Assembly: GCA_017557635.1 (NCBI GenBank) | Contig: JAFYYH010000003.1 | Coordinates: 1 to 64,000, forward strand | Length of the DNA: 64,000 nucleotides | Source: Bacteroidaceae bacterium | GTDB taxonomy: Bacteria > Bacteroidota > Bacteroidia > Bacteroidales > Bacteroidaceae | Direction: 5' to 3' | Part shown: positions 42,876 through 49,990 of the stretch, piece by piece | Layout of the letters: every line of letters starts with the position of its first letter | How positions within the stretch are numbered: position 1 is the first letter of the stretch | Program-made: the position numbers and the translations under genes | The notes under the pieces: model-generated | What the model saw: only the letters and a program-made list of their open reading frames with translations | Told to the model about the DNA's origin: nothing | Databases searched by the model: none

Positions 42876-43551
42876 ATTCAGGCAGTTCCTTAACGATGCT
42901 GCCGTCAAAGAGGTTGATTATGCGGTTTGCATATGATGCATCATGACGACTGTGAGTAACCATTACGATGGTGGTTCCCTGCTGGTTGAGTTCCTTGAGC
43001 AGGTTCATCACCTCCTGACCGTTCACTGAATCCAGGTTACCGGTGGGCTCATCGGCCAGAATCAGTTTGGGTCCTGCTATAACGGCACGGGCAATAGCCA
43101 CACGCTGCTGCTGACCGCCGCTCAACTGGTTGGGGAAATGTTTCTCGCGATGAGAGATGTTCATGCGCTCCATAACCTCCTCTGCGCGACGGCGACGCTC
43201 CTTGGCAGGAACACCCATGTAAAGCAGAGGGAGTTCGATGTTCTCACGCACGTTGAGTTCATCAATCAGGTTGAAACTCTGGAATACGAATCCTATCACG
43301 CCCTTGCGCAGGTCGGTACGGTGGTTTTCGTCAAGAGTGGCAACCTCGGTTCCCTGAAGTTTGTAACTGCCCTTGGTGGGGTTGTCAAGCAGGCCCAGAA
43401 TGTTGAGCAGGGTTGACTTACCGCAGCCTGAAGGTCCCATAATGGCTACAAACTCACCGTCGGCCACATTGAAAGACACGTCATTGAGTGCCCAGGTCTC
43501 AATCTCCTCGGTACGGAAGATCTTTTGCAGGTTGTTTACTTCAATCATCAT
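42874..43551 (-). CDS. MacB/LolD-type ABC transporter ATPase
   Basis: The 225-residue ATPase has Walker [21 protein letters not shown], the family Q-loop [20 protein letters not shown], the signature [14 protein letters not shown], Walker [14 protein letters not shown] and the switch His in VMVTHSRHD. It is the type that drives FtsX/MacB permeases without a fused ATPase, and three such permeases are encoded upstream on the same strand. It has its own promoter carrying the AGTGTC operator shared with the permeases and the TolC/adaptor operon. It is therefore the likely common motor of this cluster. Its TAG stop opens a dispersed repeat. Confidence 0.92.
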   Translation of the reverse strand: MMIEVNNLQKIFRTEEIETWALNDVSFNVADGEFVAIMGPSGCGKSTLLNILGLLDNPTKGSYKLQGTEVATLDENHRTDLRKGVIGFVFQSFNLIDELNVRENIELPLLYMGVPAKERRRRAEEVMERMNISHREKHFPNQLSGGQQQRVAIARAVIAGPKLILADEPTGNLDSVNGQEVMNLLKELNQQGTTIVMVTHSRHDASYANRIINLFDGSIVKELPE

Positions 43552-43599
43552 AACTGTTATTGTACTATTGAGTTTATACTATTTCGTCTTATCGCTGTC

Positions 43600-43631
43600 C
43601 AAAGTTATTCCGATATTGCGGCTGTTTCCAA
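43600..43631 (-). promoter_or_regulatory. Promoter A (ABC ATPase) of the AGTGTC regulon
   Basis: On the minus strand TTG (43629-43631), 21 bases, then TAACTTTG (43600-43607). The operator palindrome ends 34 bases upstream of the TTG. Confidence 0.7.
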
Positions 43632-43665
43632 GCAAAATCTTTAAAAACGTACTTTTTCGCATCAA

Positions 43666-43686
43666 AGTGTCCAATTATTTGACACT
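43666..43686. promoter_or_regulatory. Operator A, AGTGTC-N9-GACACT
   Basis: Perfect 6-base arms with the AT-rich spacer CAATTATTT. It overlaps the stop codon of the adaptor gene (43685-43687) and lies 58 bp from the -7 element of the ATPase promoter. Confidence 0.75.
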
Positions 43687-44935
43687 ACTCAAGAATCACC
43701 TCATCGGCATCGGCTATACGGTCATATCCGGTGGTTATTATCACGTCACCAGGCTCAAGTCCCTCAAGCACCTCATACTGACGCGGATTCTGTCGGCCGA
43801 TGCTTACCGGAACGCGGATTGCCCTGGTTCCCTGCGCATTCAGACGGAACACCCACTGACCATGTGTGTAGTTGTAGAAATTGCCTTTGGGAACCGTCAT
43901 TGACTGCGCCTGTCCGCCCAGTTCTATGCGGGCCTGATAGCTCTTGCCTATGCGGGCGTTGTCAGGGATTGAATCGGTGAACACCAGATAGAGTTCAAAG
44001 GAACCGTTCTTGATCTCGGGAACCGTGCCGCTTACCTCCATGGGATAGGTATTCTTCTCATAGGTGACGGTTGCGGGACAGCCCACCGATATTTTATCTA
44101 TGTAGTATTCATTGATGCTGAGTTTCATACGGAAGGCATCCATGCGTTTTACATCGCCAATGGCAGTGCCCGCTCCCACCCTCAGACCGGGTTCCAATGA
44201 TATTCCGCTCAACTGTCCGTCGGCCGGTGCGGTTATCACCAGATCCTTCAGACGGGCTTCGCTGCGGGCCAGCTGGCGTCGGGCGTCATCCAGTTCATCA
44301 TGCATGGCCTCACGTCTGATGGCATTCAATATGGAGTCCTGACGGCGGCTCTCTATCTCCAGCTGGGTGCTCTTGAGCTTGTAACGGTATTCGTCTTCGG
44401 CCACCTCAAGCTGGGCTTTGCTCTTGAATCCCATCTTATACTCCTCAACATCCAGGGCGTGCTGTTTCTCAAGACGTCCCAGTTCATACTGTGTCTGCAT
44501 GATGGAGCGCTGCAGGGAGATGTCGCGCTGCTGCATCTCTATAATCTGCGTGCGGAAACTGCGGTCCTGCTTGCGCCACTGGTTACGGGCGTCCTGAATG
44601 GTCCGCTCCAGGTCAGGGTCACTCAATATGACTATTGTATCACCCTTATGCACCATCGCACCGTCCTGAGCCACGATCCGCTCCACGAAACCGCCCTCTC
44701 GCGTGTATATCTTGAGAGTCTGGATAGGCTGCAGGGTACCCTCGGCGTTGACATACTCCGAGAACTCGCCCATCACCACGCTGGCCGTCTGAACGCTCTC
44801 ACTGCTGATCCTGATTATACGGGGTCCGGTGGAGACTTTTATGAGCATAGCTATAAGCGCCGTTCCTAACAGACCGGCAACTATGTGTATGCGATATTTT
44901 ACATACCATTTCTTGGGAGGTAACTTAATATCCAT
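43685..44935 (-). CDS. HlyD/MacA-type periplasmic adaptor of an ABC efflux system
   Basis: The 416-residue membrane-fusion protein has one N-terminal membrane anchor (YRIHIVAGLLGTALIAMLIK). A lipoyl-like half follows (LQPIQTLKIYTREGGFVERI, VHKGDTIVIL), then a long coiled coil at about 110-235. The second lipoyl half is DLVITAPADGQLSGISLEPG, and beta-barrel segments (LKIYTREGG, RIGKSYQARIELGGQ) lead to a VLEGLEPGDVIITTGYDRI end. In the family it bridges an inner-membrane ABC permease and TolC. Its start overlaps the TolC gene's 3' end by 11 bases, so both are made from one messenger under operator B. Confidence 0.9.
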   Translation of the reverse strand: MDIKLPPKKWYVKYRIHIVAGLLGTALIAMLIKVSTGPRIIRISSESVQTASVVMGEFSEYVNAEGTLQPIQTLKIYTREGGFVERIVAQDGAMVHKGDTIVILSDPDLERTIQDARNQWRKQDRSFRTQIIEMQQRDISLQRSIMQTQYELGRLEKQHALDVEEYKMGFKSKAQLEVAEDEYRYKLKSTQLEIESRRQDSILNAIRREAMHDELDDARRQLARSEARLKDLVITAPADGQLSGISLEPGLRVGAGTAIGDVKRMDAFRMKLSINEYYIDKISVGCPATVTYEKNTYPMEVSGTVPEIKNGSFELYLVFTDSIPDNARIGKSYQARIELGGQAQSMTVPKGNFYNYTHGQWVFRLNAQGTRAIRVPVSIGRQNPRQYEVLEGLEPGDVIITTGYDRIADADEVILE

Positions 44936-46400
44936 ATTCTATCTGATATTCTAAAAGCGAATCATTCTGAAAATCATATCCTGTCATACTGCGTATGGTG
45001 TAGTAAAGCTGCCACCATGTGCTTAAGGCCGATACGTAACCGCGATAGGCCGAGTCCTTCGAGGTGATGGCCGAATTAAGGTCAAGCACGGTTGAACGTC
45101 CGGTCATATAGAGCTGGCGGGCCACCTCATAACGGTGCTGTGCGGTGAGCATAGTGCGGTGTGCAATCTCCACCCTGCGTTCCTGCAGGTTGAACTGACT
45201 TACCGCACGGGTTACCTGACGGTCAAAGGAGAGTTGCTGCTGCTCCAGACGCATGTTGGTAAGGTCCAGGTTGTTTCTGGCCACGCGGACACGTCCTTTA
45301 CCCTGTCCCCAGTCAAGGATGGGTATGCTGACGGTAAGGCTTATGGACTGCTCATCGTTGAGATTATGCATGCTCTCATTGATATCGTCTCCAGTCTGCG
45401 CCAATCCCAGTCTTACATAGACCGATGCCCTGAGTCCGGCCTGTGACTTGGCACGCGCCAGCGCACTCTCGCTGTTGAGACGGCTCAACTGCATGCTCTC
45501 CATATCGGGATTGTTCTCATATGCCAGTTCCAGCGCTTTCTGCAGCTCCACCTGGAATCCGGGAATGCTGTCGGAGGTAACCACCTCGATACGTGCATCC
45601 GAAGGCAGGTTCAGATAGTTACGCAACTGGTCGGCCGCTTCGTCAAAAGACATCTGTGTGGTGATGATGCTGGTCTCCTCATTCAACTTGTTCAGTTCCA
45701 GTTGCAGCAGCTCATTCTCGGTTATGGTACCTATGTTGTATCGGCCCAGTCCGAAAGCGTACATCGTATCGGCCGCCTCAAGGTTGATGGTCGCAATCTC
45801 CAGTTCCGTCTGGGCCGATGCCAGATTGAAGAAATAGTTGACAGCATTGGCTGCCACCAGTTCCATGGTTTCGGCATACTGCTTGCGAGCCATCTTATAG
45901 TAGAGCGGCTCTGTCTTGCGCTCCCACTTCATGGAGTTGTAACCGGACAGGTCCTGACTGAAGCTGAGTTGCAGCGGCTGGGAATAATACGTAGTGGTAT
46001 GATTCTGGCCAAGCATATCCAGGCGGTTCACTGAACTTGACAGCGATATTGTTCCGCCGGTAAACCACAGGTTCTGGCTCAGGTCCAGGGTGAGATTGTT
46101 GCTCATGCTGTTGGTACGGGCGTACTGCACGCTTCCGTCACCCAGGGTGACGCTGCTGGTGCTGCGGTTGAGCGACGGACGTGTGGAGAGTGAAAGCGAA
46201 GGTCTCATACTGGCCTTGTAACTGCGGTAGCTCCAATAGGCCGACTCGTATGTATTACGGGCCTGAACCGCATTGGGTGATGACTCCTGCGCCATGCGTA
46301 TCACCTCCTCAAGGGTGAGAGTCATGACCTCATCCCCGGCAGCCTGACCAATCAGGCACCAGGCACAACAGATAACCGATATTGCTAATGGTTTACGCAT
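44925..46400 (-). CDS. TolC-family outer-membrane efflux protein
   Basis: The 491-residue protein has a signal peptide (AISVICCAWCLIGQAAG). It then has two OEP repeats of long amphipathic helices: the first from LEEVIRMAQESSPNAVQARN, the second from ALELAYENNPDMESMQLSRL, each with the N-P/A-L-x-x-A pattern of TolC. A strand region in between fits the outer-membrane barrel (YYSQPLQLSFSQDLSGYNSM). It should form the exit duct for the adjacent adaptor and ABC permeases. It heads the tolC-adaptor operon under promoter B, whose -7 element lies 20 bases upstream of the start. Confidence 0.92.
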   Translation of the reverse strand: MRKPLAISVICCAWCLIGQAAGDEVMTLTLEEVIRMAQESSPNAVQARNTYESAYWSYRSYKASMRPSLSLSTRPSLNRSTSSVTLGDGSVQYARTNSMSNNLTLDLSQNLWFTGGTISLSSSVNRLDMLGQNHTTTYYSQPLQLSFSQDLSGYNSMKWERKTEPLYYKMARKQYAETMELVAANAVNYFFNLASAQTELEIATINLEAADTMYAFGLGRYNIGTITENELLQLELNKLNEETSIITTQMSFDEAADQLRNYLNLPSDARIEVVTSDSIPGFQVELQKALELAYENNPDMESMQLSRLNSESALARAKSQAGLRASVYVRLGLAQTGDDINESMHNLNDEQSISLTVSIPILDWGQGKGRVRVARNNLDLTNMRLEQQQLSFDRQVTRAVSQFNLQERRVEIAHRTMLTAQHRYEVARQLYMTGRSTVLDLNSAITSKDSAYRGYVSALSTWWQLYYTIRSMTGYDFQNDSLLEYQIEYGY

Positions 46401-46419
46401 GTTTTCTTGATTTCCAATC

Positions 46420-46451
46420 CAAAATTACCCCCTCACGCTACCACTATACAA
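46420..46451 (-). promoter_or_regulatory. Promoter B (TolC/adaptor operon) of the AGTGTC regulon
   Basis: TTG (46449-46451), 21 bases, then TAATTTTG (46420-46427) on the minus strand. It has the same geometry as promoters A, C and D. Confidence 0.7.
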
Positions 46452-46459
46452 ACAAAAAA

Positions 46460-46481
46460 GGCGAAAACGTACATTTTCGCC
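46460..46481 (-). terminator. Hairpin GGCGAAAA-N6-TTTTCGCC between operator B and promoter B
   Basis: Perfect 8-base arms followed on the minus strand by six T, so it can end transcription from the upstream permease. It also occupies the position of the A/T block conserved in all four regulon promoters, so it may have a double role. Confidence 0.55.
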
Positions 46482-46485
46482 TGAA

Positions 46486-46506
46486 AGTGTCAAATATTTG
46501 GACAAT
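46486..46506. promoter_or_regulatory. Operator B, AGTGTC-N9-GACAAT
   Basis: The left arm is perfect. The right arm keeps GACA but diverges in the last two bases, where it touches a dispersed repeat. Spacer AAATATTTG. It lies 58 bp from the -7 element. Confidence 0.65.
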
Positions 46507-46536
46507 GACACCATAAGGGCAGTCCCTACTGTGTCA
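46506..46536 (-). repeat. Stop-codon-overlapping hairpin repeat upstream of operator B
   Basis: A 31-bp element has arms TGACAC/GTGTCA and the core GGGACTGCCC on the minus strand. The permease TGA stop (46534-46536) is its first triplet. It abuts operator B and seems to have eroded that operator's outer arm. Confidence 0.7.
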
Positions 46537-48855
46537 TTCGCTCTTTATCACATCGGCGGGATTGGTGCGCATGATTACGCGGATCTTGCGGAGGATAGAG
46601 AGTGCTATTACGAGCGCTACGACTATCAGTGTCAACGGCGCAATCCAGACATATGTGCTCCTGAAACCTTCTATATCGGTTGTCTTTCCTATCAGGACCA
46701 TCGATGCCAGAATACCTATGGGAAATGCCAACGCAAGTATTATGCAGTATGGTCTGATAAACATCCCTACTATGTTCATCTGCTTGGCTCCGTTTATCTT
46801 GCGCAATGCAACCTCCTTGCGGCGAATATTGGTTTCGGCCGATATGGACGAAGTAACGCTCAGGATGACCAGCAGCATGCATACAATTCCGCCAATCTGG
46901 AATCCCAAGGCGGTGAAACGTATGTCTTCATCGGAATATTTGGGTATGGAACGGAGTTTGGGTTCCTCAATTGCCGACGGATTCACCTCTTTCCATGTCT
47001 TAAGGACCAGAGCCTCGGCCTCAGACTTGGAAACACCATTGCGGAACCTGACGAAGAAATTGGTTGCAAGACGGTCATCACCCTGATAATCAACGTAACT
47101 GAAGCCTACAGCCACTTCACCGTTAATGACGACGGGGTTACCGCACATAAGCTCATCAAACACTCCCACAAACTGGACAGGAATGATATCGGAACCGTTC
47201 ATCTTTCCTATGCTGTTCATATCCACATTGTTCTTAAGGTAGTTTTCATAAGTCTTACGGTCAACCAGGTATCCTTTTGAAGGCGGTGTGGGTGTCAGCC
47301 ACTCTACCGGAATGTTGAAGAACTCGAAATACCTTAAGTCATAGCCTGAAAAGAGCATCTGCTGCTGGAAATACCTGTCGCCGTTACCCACAATGTATTC
47401 ATTGAATTCTATTCCGTACCAGCCGCCTCCTGACGCAACCACCTCTTCAACCTGAGGCAGACGGCTTATCTCATGGTAGAATTCCTTCTGGGTATCGGAA
47501 CCGGAATGGCCCTCTTCGGTCTCCACGAAATAGGTCCTGTCACTCACTGATTTCGGAAGGGGATTGTATGGTCTTGGCGCAGTCATTGCAATGACAAGAA
47601 CCGATGCCAATGCAAATACGGCCACTGTTGACTCAATGCATATTACGATGTATTTCAGGAGTTTGCTTTCACGCTGATAAGCAACTATCCTGTTGCGCAT
47701 CACCCGGTTCTGACCATAGACTGCAAAACGGCAGACTGCAGCACAAACCAATCCGACTCCTATTATGGCCCACGTGTTCAATTTAAGCAGGTCAGCCAGA
47801 TGGAAATACCGGTCACCCATATAGACGGCCTGATTGAGCCAGGTGCAGATATGGAATGACAGATAGCATGCAATTGCATATGAGCCGATGAGTATGACGA
47901 TAACCTCGGCCAACAGCATAAGCGTGAGGCTTTCCTGTCTGGCTCCTAAGCTGTAACGGATGATGTTGGCCCTTCCACGCTGTTTCAGGACCATGATCAT
48001 GTGCTTGAGGAAGTTGGTCACTGCCACCAGAAGCACTATTATGCTGAGCAGGCTCAACAGCATGTTTTTTATCTTTCTGTCAGAATTCACTCCGAACCTG
48101 GTCAGTTGCATTACTCCGCTCTTGGAGAAGTCCTTAAGTTCATATCGGCTGATGATGGCATTGATTTCATCCACGCTGACACCCTCCTTGAGAACTACAT
48201 CTATATCGTAAAGAGGCAGGATGGTGGGCATCTTTGAGGTGTGGAAATAGACATCGGTACCAATGCTGCGGCTCCATCGGTCATCACGTACCACATTTAC
48301 GATCTGGAGCGTATCGAACATCCGGACTTCACTGGTTACAATGCACTGGCTGATGTCCTTGTCAAAGCCCATACGCTTGAGCAGCGCCTCGGACACTACT
48401 ATCTCATTCTTGTTCTGAGGCATACGGTCTCCGTACATAAGTGTGAGGTTCCAATATCTGAAGAAATCACCTTCCACGTACATGCCGTCCATCTTGCCCA
48501 TACAGTAGACTTTGTGGTCATCCTCAAAAGTCAGGGTTTCAGAGATACTGCCGGATATTGACACCATTTCCACCTGAGGCATTCCCCTAAGGGTATCATA
48601 GTATTGACTGTAAGGCATTTGGCTACGGTATTGAGCCGGGGCATCGGTAATGATGTTTGCGGGGCGCTGCATGTAAACAAAATAGCTGCGATTGTGACCG
48701 GGAAGCCTGTTTTCAAAGAAATCATCATAATTGATGCCGTACAGCAGCACCGAGAACATGGCGGTTCCGATGGCAAGGCAGCAGACGCTCAGTATGGTAT
48801 AAACCCAGTTGTTACGTATGTTACGCAGCGCGGTTTTAAGATAATGGAGTATCAT
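46534..48855 (-). CDS. FtsX/MacB-type ABC transporter permease
   Basis: The start is ATG 48855 (MILHYLKTALRNIRNNW), because the longer frame begins inside the promoter; the protein is 773 residues. It has the MacB_PCD plan twice: an N-terminal helix, a large periplasmic domain and FtsX segments of three helices. The first FtsX segment follows KIKNMLLSLLSIIVLLVAVT and the second QIGGIVCMLLVILSVTSSIS. The conserved cytoplasmic loop INIRRKEVALRKINGAKQMN and the end NPADVIKSE are shared with the other two permeases. The ATPase encoded at 42.9 kb is its probable motor. Substrate unknown. It has its own promoter C. Confidence 0.9.
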   Translation of the reverse strand: MILHYLKTALRNIRNNWVYTILSVCCLAIGTAMFSVLLYGINYDDFFENRLPGHNRSYFVYMQRPANIITDAPAQYRSQMPYSQYYDTLRGMPQVEMVSISGSISETLTFEDDHKVYCMGKMDGMYVEGDFFRYWNLTLMYGDRMPQNKNEIVVSEALLKRMGFDKDISQCIVTSEVRMFDTLQIVNVVRDDRWSRSIGTDVYFHTSKMPTILPLYDIDVVLKEGVSVDEINAIISRYELKDFSKSGVMQLTRFGVNSDRKIKNMLLSLLSIIVLLVAVTNFLKHMIMVLKQRGRANIIRYSLGARQESLTLMLLAEVIVILIGSYAIACYLSFHICTWLNQAVYMGDRYFHLADLLKLNTWAIIGVGLVCAAVCRFAVYGQNRVMRNRIVAYQRESKLLKYIVICIESTVAVFALASVLVIAMTAPRPYNPLPKSVSDRTYFVETEEGHSGSDTQKEFYHEISRLPQVEEVVASGGGWYGIEFNEYIVGNGDRYFQQQMLFSGYDLRYFEFFNIPVEWLTPTPPSKGYLVDRKTYENYLKNNVDMNSIGKMNGSDIIPVQFVGVFDELMCGNPVVINGEVAVGFSYVDYQGDDRLATNFFVRFRNGVSKSEAEALVLKTWKEVNPSAIEEPKLRSIPKYSDEDIRFTALGFQIGGIVCMLLVILSVTSSISAETNIRRKEVALRKINGAKQMNIVGMFIRPYCIILALAFPIGILASMVLIGKTTDIEGFRSTYVWIAPLTLIVVALVIALSILRKIRVIMRTNPADVIKSE

Positions 48856-48894
48856 ATTGCAAGGATCTATGGAGTCTGTTTTTGATTTACACTC

Positions 48895-48926
48895 CAAAAT
48901 TATTCCCGGACATGGTCACTATCCAA
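48895..48926 (-). promoter_or_regulatory. Promoter C (permease) of the AGTGTC regulon
   Basis: TTG (48924-48926), 21 bases, then TAATTTTG (48895-48902). The -7 element covers the apparent ATG at 48897, which is why the permease must start at 48855. Confidence 0.7.
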
Positions 48927-48960
48927 AGAAAAAAAGTGAAAAACCACTTTTTCGCTCAAA

Positions 48961-48981
48961 AGTGTCTAATTATTTGACACC
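48961..48981. promoter_or_regulatory. Operator C, AGTGTC-N9-GACACC
   Basis: Spacer TAATTATTT, located 58 bp from the -7 element. The operator encodes the last codons and the TAG stop (48966-48968) of the zeta-like gene. Confidence 0.75.
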
Positions 48982-49559
48982 GCCTTAACCCACTCAGGCA
49001 ATTCATCAGTGTAACGTTTGGCTATTTTGCCATCGGCCGTTCTCAGAATCAGTCGCGGAGCGGCGTTTTCAGTTGAGTTGTCATAGAGGTAAACCCTGTC
49101 CGCAATCTTTATGGCCTCCGATAGGTTCTTAAGTGAACTGTAATATCTTGAAATGGTCTTGGAAATGGGCACCTCATGTCCACCGTTCAAGTACCGTTGC
49201 GCAATGCGGTTGATGTTTATAAGCGGCGACTCAGTGCATACATAGAATATCCTGATGAAAAAACCGGCATCCTTGGCCTTACGGAGGAATTCCATTTTCT
49301 CGGCCGATGAAAACACCGTTTCAAACACAAAATCAGTCCCGTTTGAAAGACATTCGTAACGCTGTTCAGTTGCAGTCTTGGCGGCCTTGAGAACAGCATC
49401 GGCCGAATTCCAGTCACCATATCTCTCTAGAGCGATATTGTCGGGGTTGATGTAAAGACTGTCGGCTCCCCATTCATTCTTGAGCAGTTGCTCAGTCGTA
49501 GTGGTCTTTCCGGAACCGTTCGGCCCTGCCACAATACACATTACAGGTTTCTTTTTCAT
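48966..49559 (-). CDS. Zeta-toxin-family P-loop kinase
   Basis: The 197-residue protein has Walker A CIVAGPNGSGKTTTTEQLL at residues 8-26, the segment LYINPDNIALERYGDWNSAD (Asp of the zeta substrate site) and the FVFETVFSSAEKMEFLRKAK block typical of zeta/UMP-kinase-like toxins. The Arg-rich lid is VPISKTISRYYSSLKNLSEA. Zeta toxins phosphorylate UDP-N-acetylglucosamine and stop wall synthesis; many chromosomal relatives of this short type are less well understood. It follows the XRE gene by six bases, forming a toxin-antitoxin pair. The pair sits between two permease units, and its stop codon lies in operator C. Confidence 0.82.
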   Translation of the reverse strand: MKKKPVMCIVAGPNGSGKTTTTEQLLKNEWGADSLYINPDNIALERYGDWNSADAVLKAAKTATEQRYECLSNGTDFVFETVFSSAEKMEFLRKAKDAGFFIRIFYVCTESPLININRIAQRYLNGGHEVPISKTISRYYSSLKNLSEAIKIADRVYLYDNSTENAAPRLILRTADGKIAKRYTDELPEWVKAVSNN

Positions 49560-49565
49560 AGTATC

Positions 49566-49928
49566 TTATTTTGAATCCCTTACCTCATCAAGTTTTTTTC
49601 GCAGCACCTCATGGGCGTTGTATGAAGATGTTATGGCCGATTCGCAAACCTGATGCATGATCTCCTCAAGCATATACTCCTGAGGTTCTTCCAATGATGA
49701 CAGTCTGTATTTCCGGATGTCCTGCCTTATCACGGCCTCATCATCCACTCCGCATTTAGTACCAAAGTAGGCCAGAACCTGATTGACCTTGTCCATCCTG
49801 AGGCTTTGCTTACCCTGCTCCAGTTCACGCAAGAACCTCAAACCCACACCGGCCTTTGCGGCCAGTTCCGGCTGCGTGAGATGCTGTTCCTTGCGGCATC
49901 TCTTTATAAAAGTACTTATTTGTTCCAT
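49566..49928 (-). CDS. XRE-family antitoxin/repressor of the zeta pair
   Basis: I start at ATG 49928 (120 residues), because the longer frame upstream runs antisense-like through the permease end. Residues 8-60 are a classic helix-turn-helix (FIKRCRKEQHLTQPELAAKA, GVGLRFLRELEQGKQSLRMD), as in HipB/Y4mF-type regulators. The remaining 60 residues are a charged helical tail that probably binds the toxin (EEIMHQVCESAITSSYNAHE). The promoter upstream contains a near-perfect palindrome at the transcription start, as expected for autorepression. Confidence 0.85.
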   Translation of the reverse strand: MEQISTFIKRCRKEQHLTQPELAAKAGVGLRFLRELEQGKQSLRMDKVNQVLAYFGTKCGVDDEAVIRQDIRKYRLSSLEEPQEYMLEEIMHQVCESAITSSYNAHEVLRKKLDEVRDSK

Positions 49929-49929
49929 A

Positions 49930-49955
49930 TTTACACCCTTTCGGGTGCAAATATA
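49930..49955 (-). promoter_or_regulatory. Promoter and operator of the XRE/zeta pair
   Basis: TATATTTG (49948-49955) is followed by the palindrome TTTGCACCC-GAAA-GGGTGTAAA (49930-49951, one mismatch), which overlaps the end of the -7 element and runs to two bases before ATG 49928. An XRE dimer bound here would block transcription. Confidence 0.65.
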
Positions 49956-49990
49956 TAAAATATAATCCGCAATAATAAACCTTACGGGTA

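Noticed and set aside
43666-43686. AGTGTC palindromes as simple transcription terminators
   Set aside because: Arms are only six bases with a nine-base loop and no T run; their constant distance to promoter elements fits operators better.
43600-43690. Sigma-54 (-24 GG/-12 GC) promoters in the efflux cluster
   Set aside because: No GG-N10-GC spacing recurs in the four promoters, whereas TTG-21 bp-TAnnTTTG is exact in all, and the regulator lacks the AAA+ domain needed for sigma-54.
48856-48897. ATG 48897 as start of the permease ending at 46534
   Set aside because: The codon lies inside the -7 promoter element, and the paralogues start at the position matching ATG 48855.
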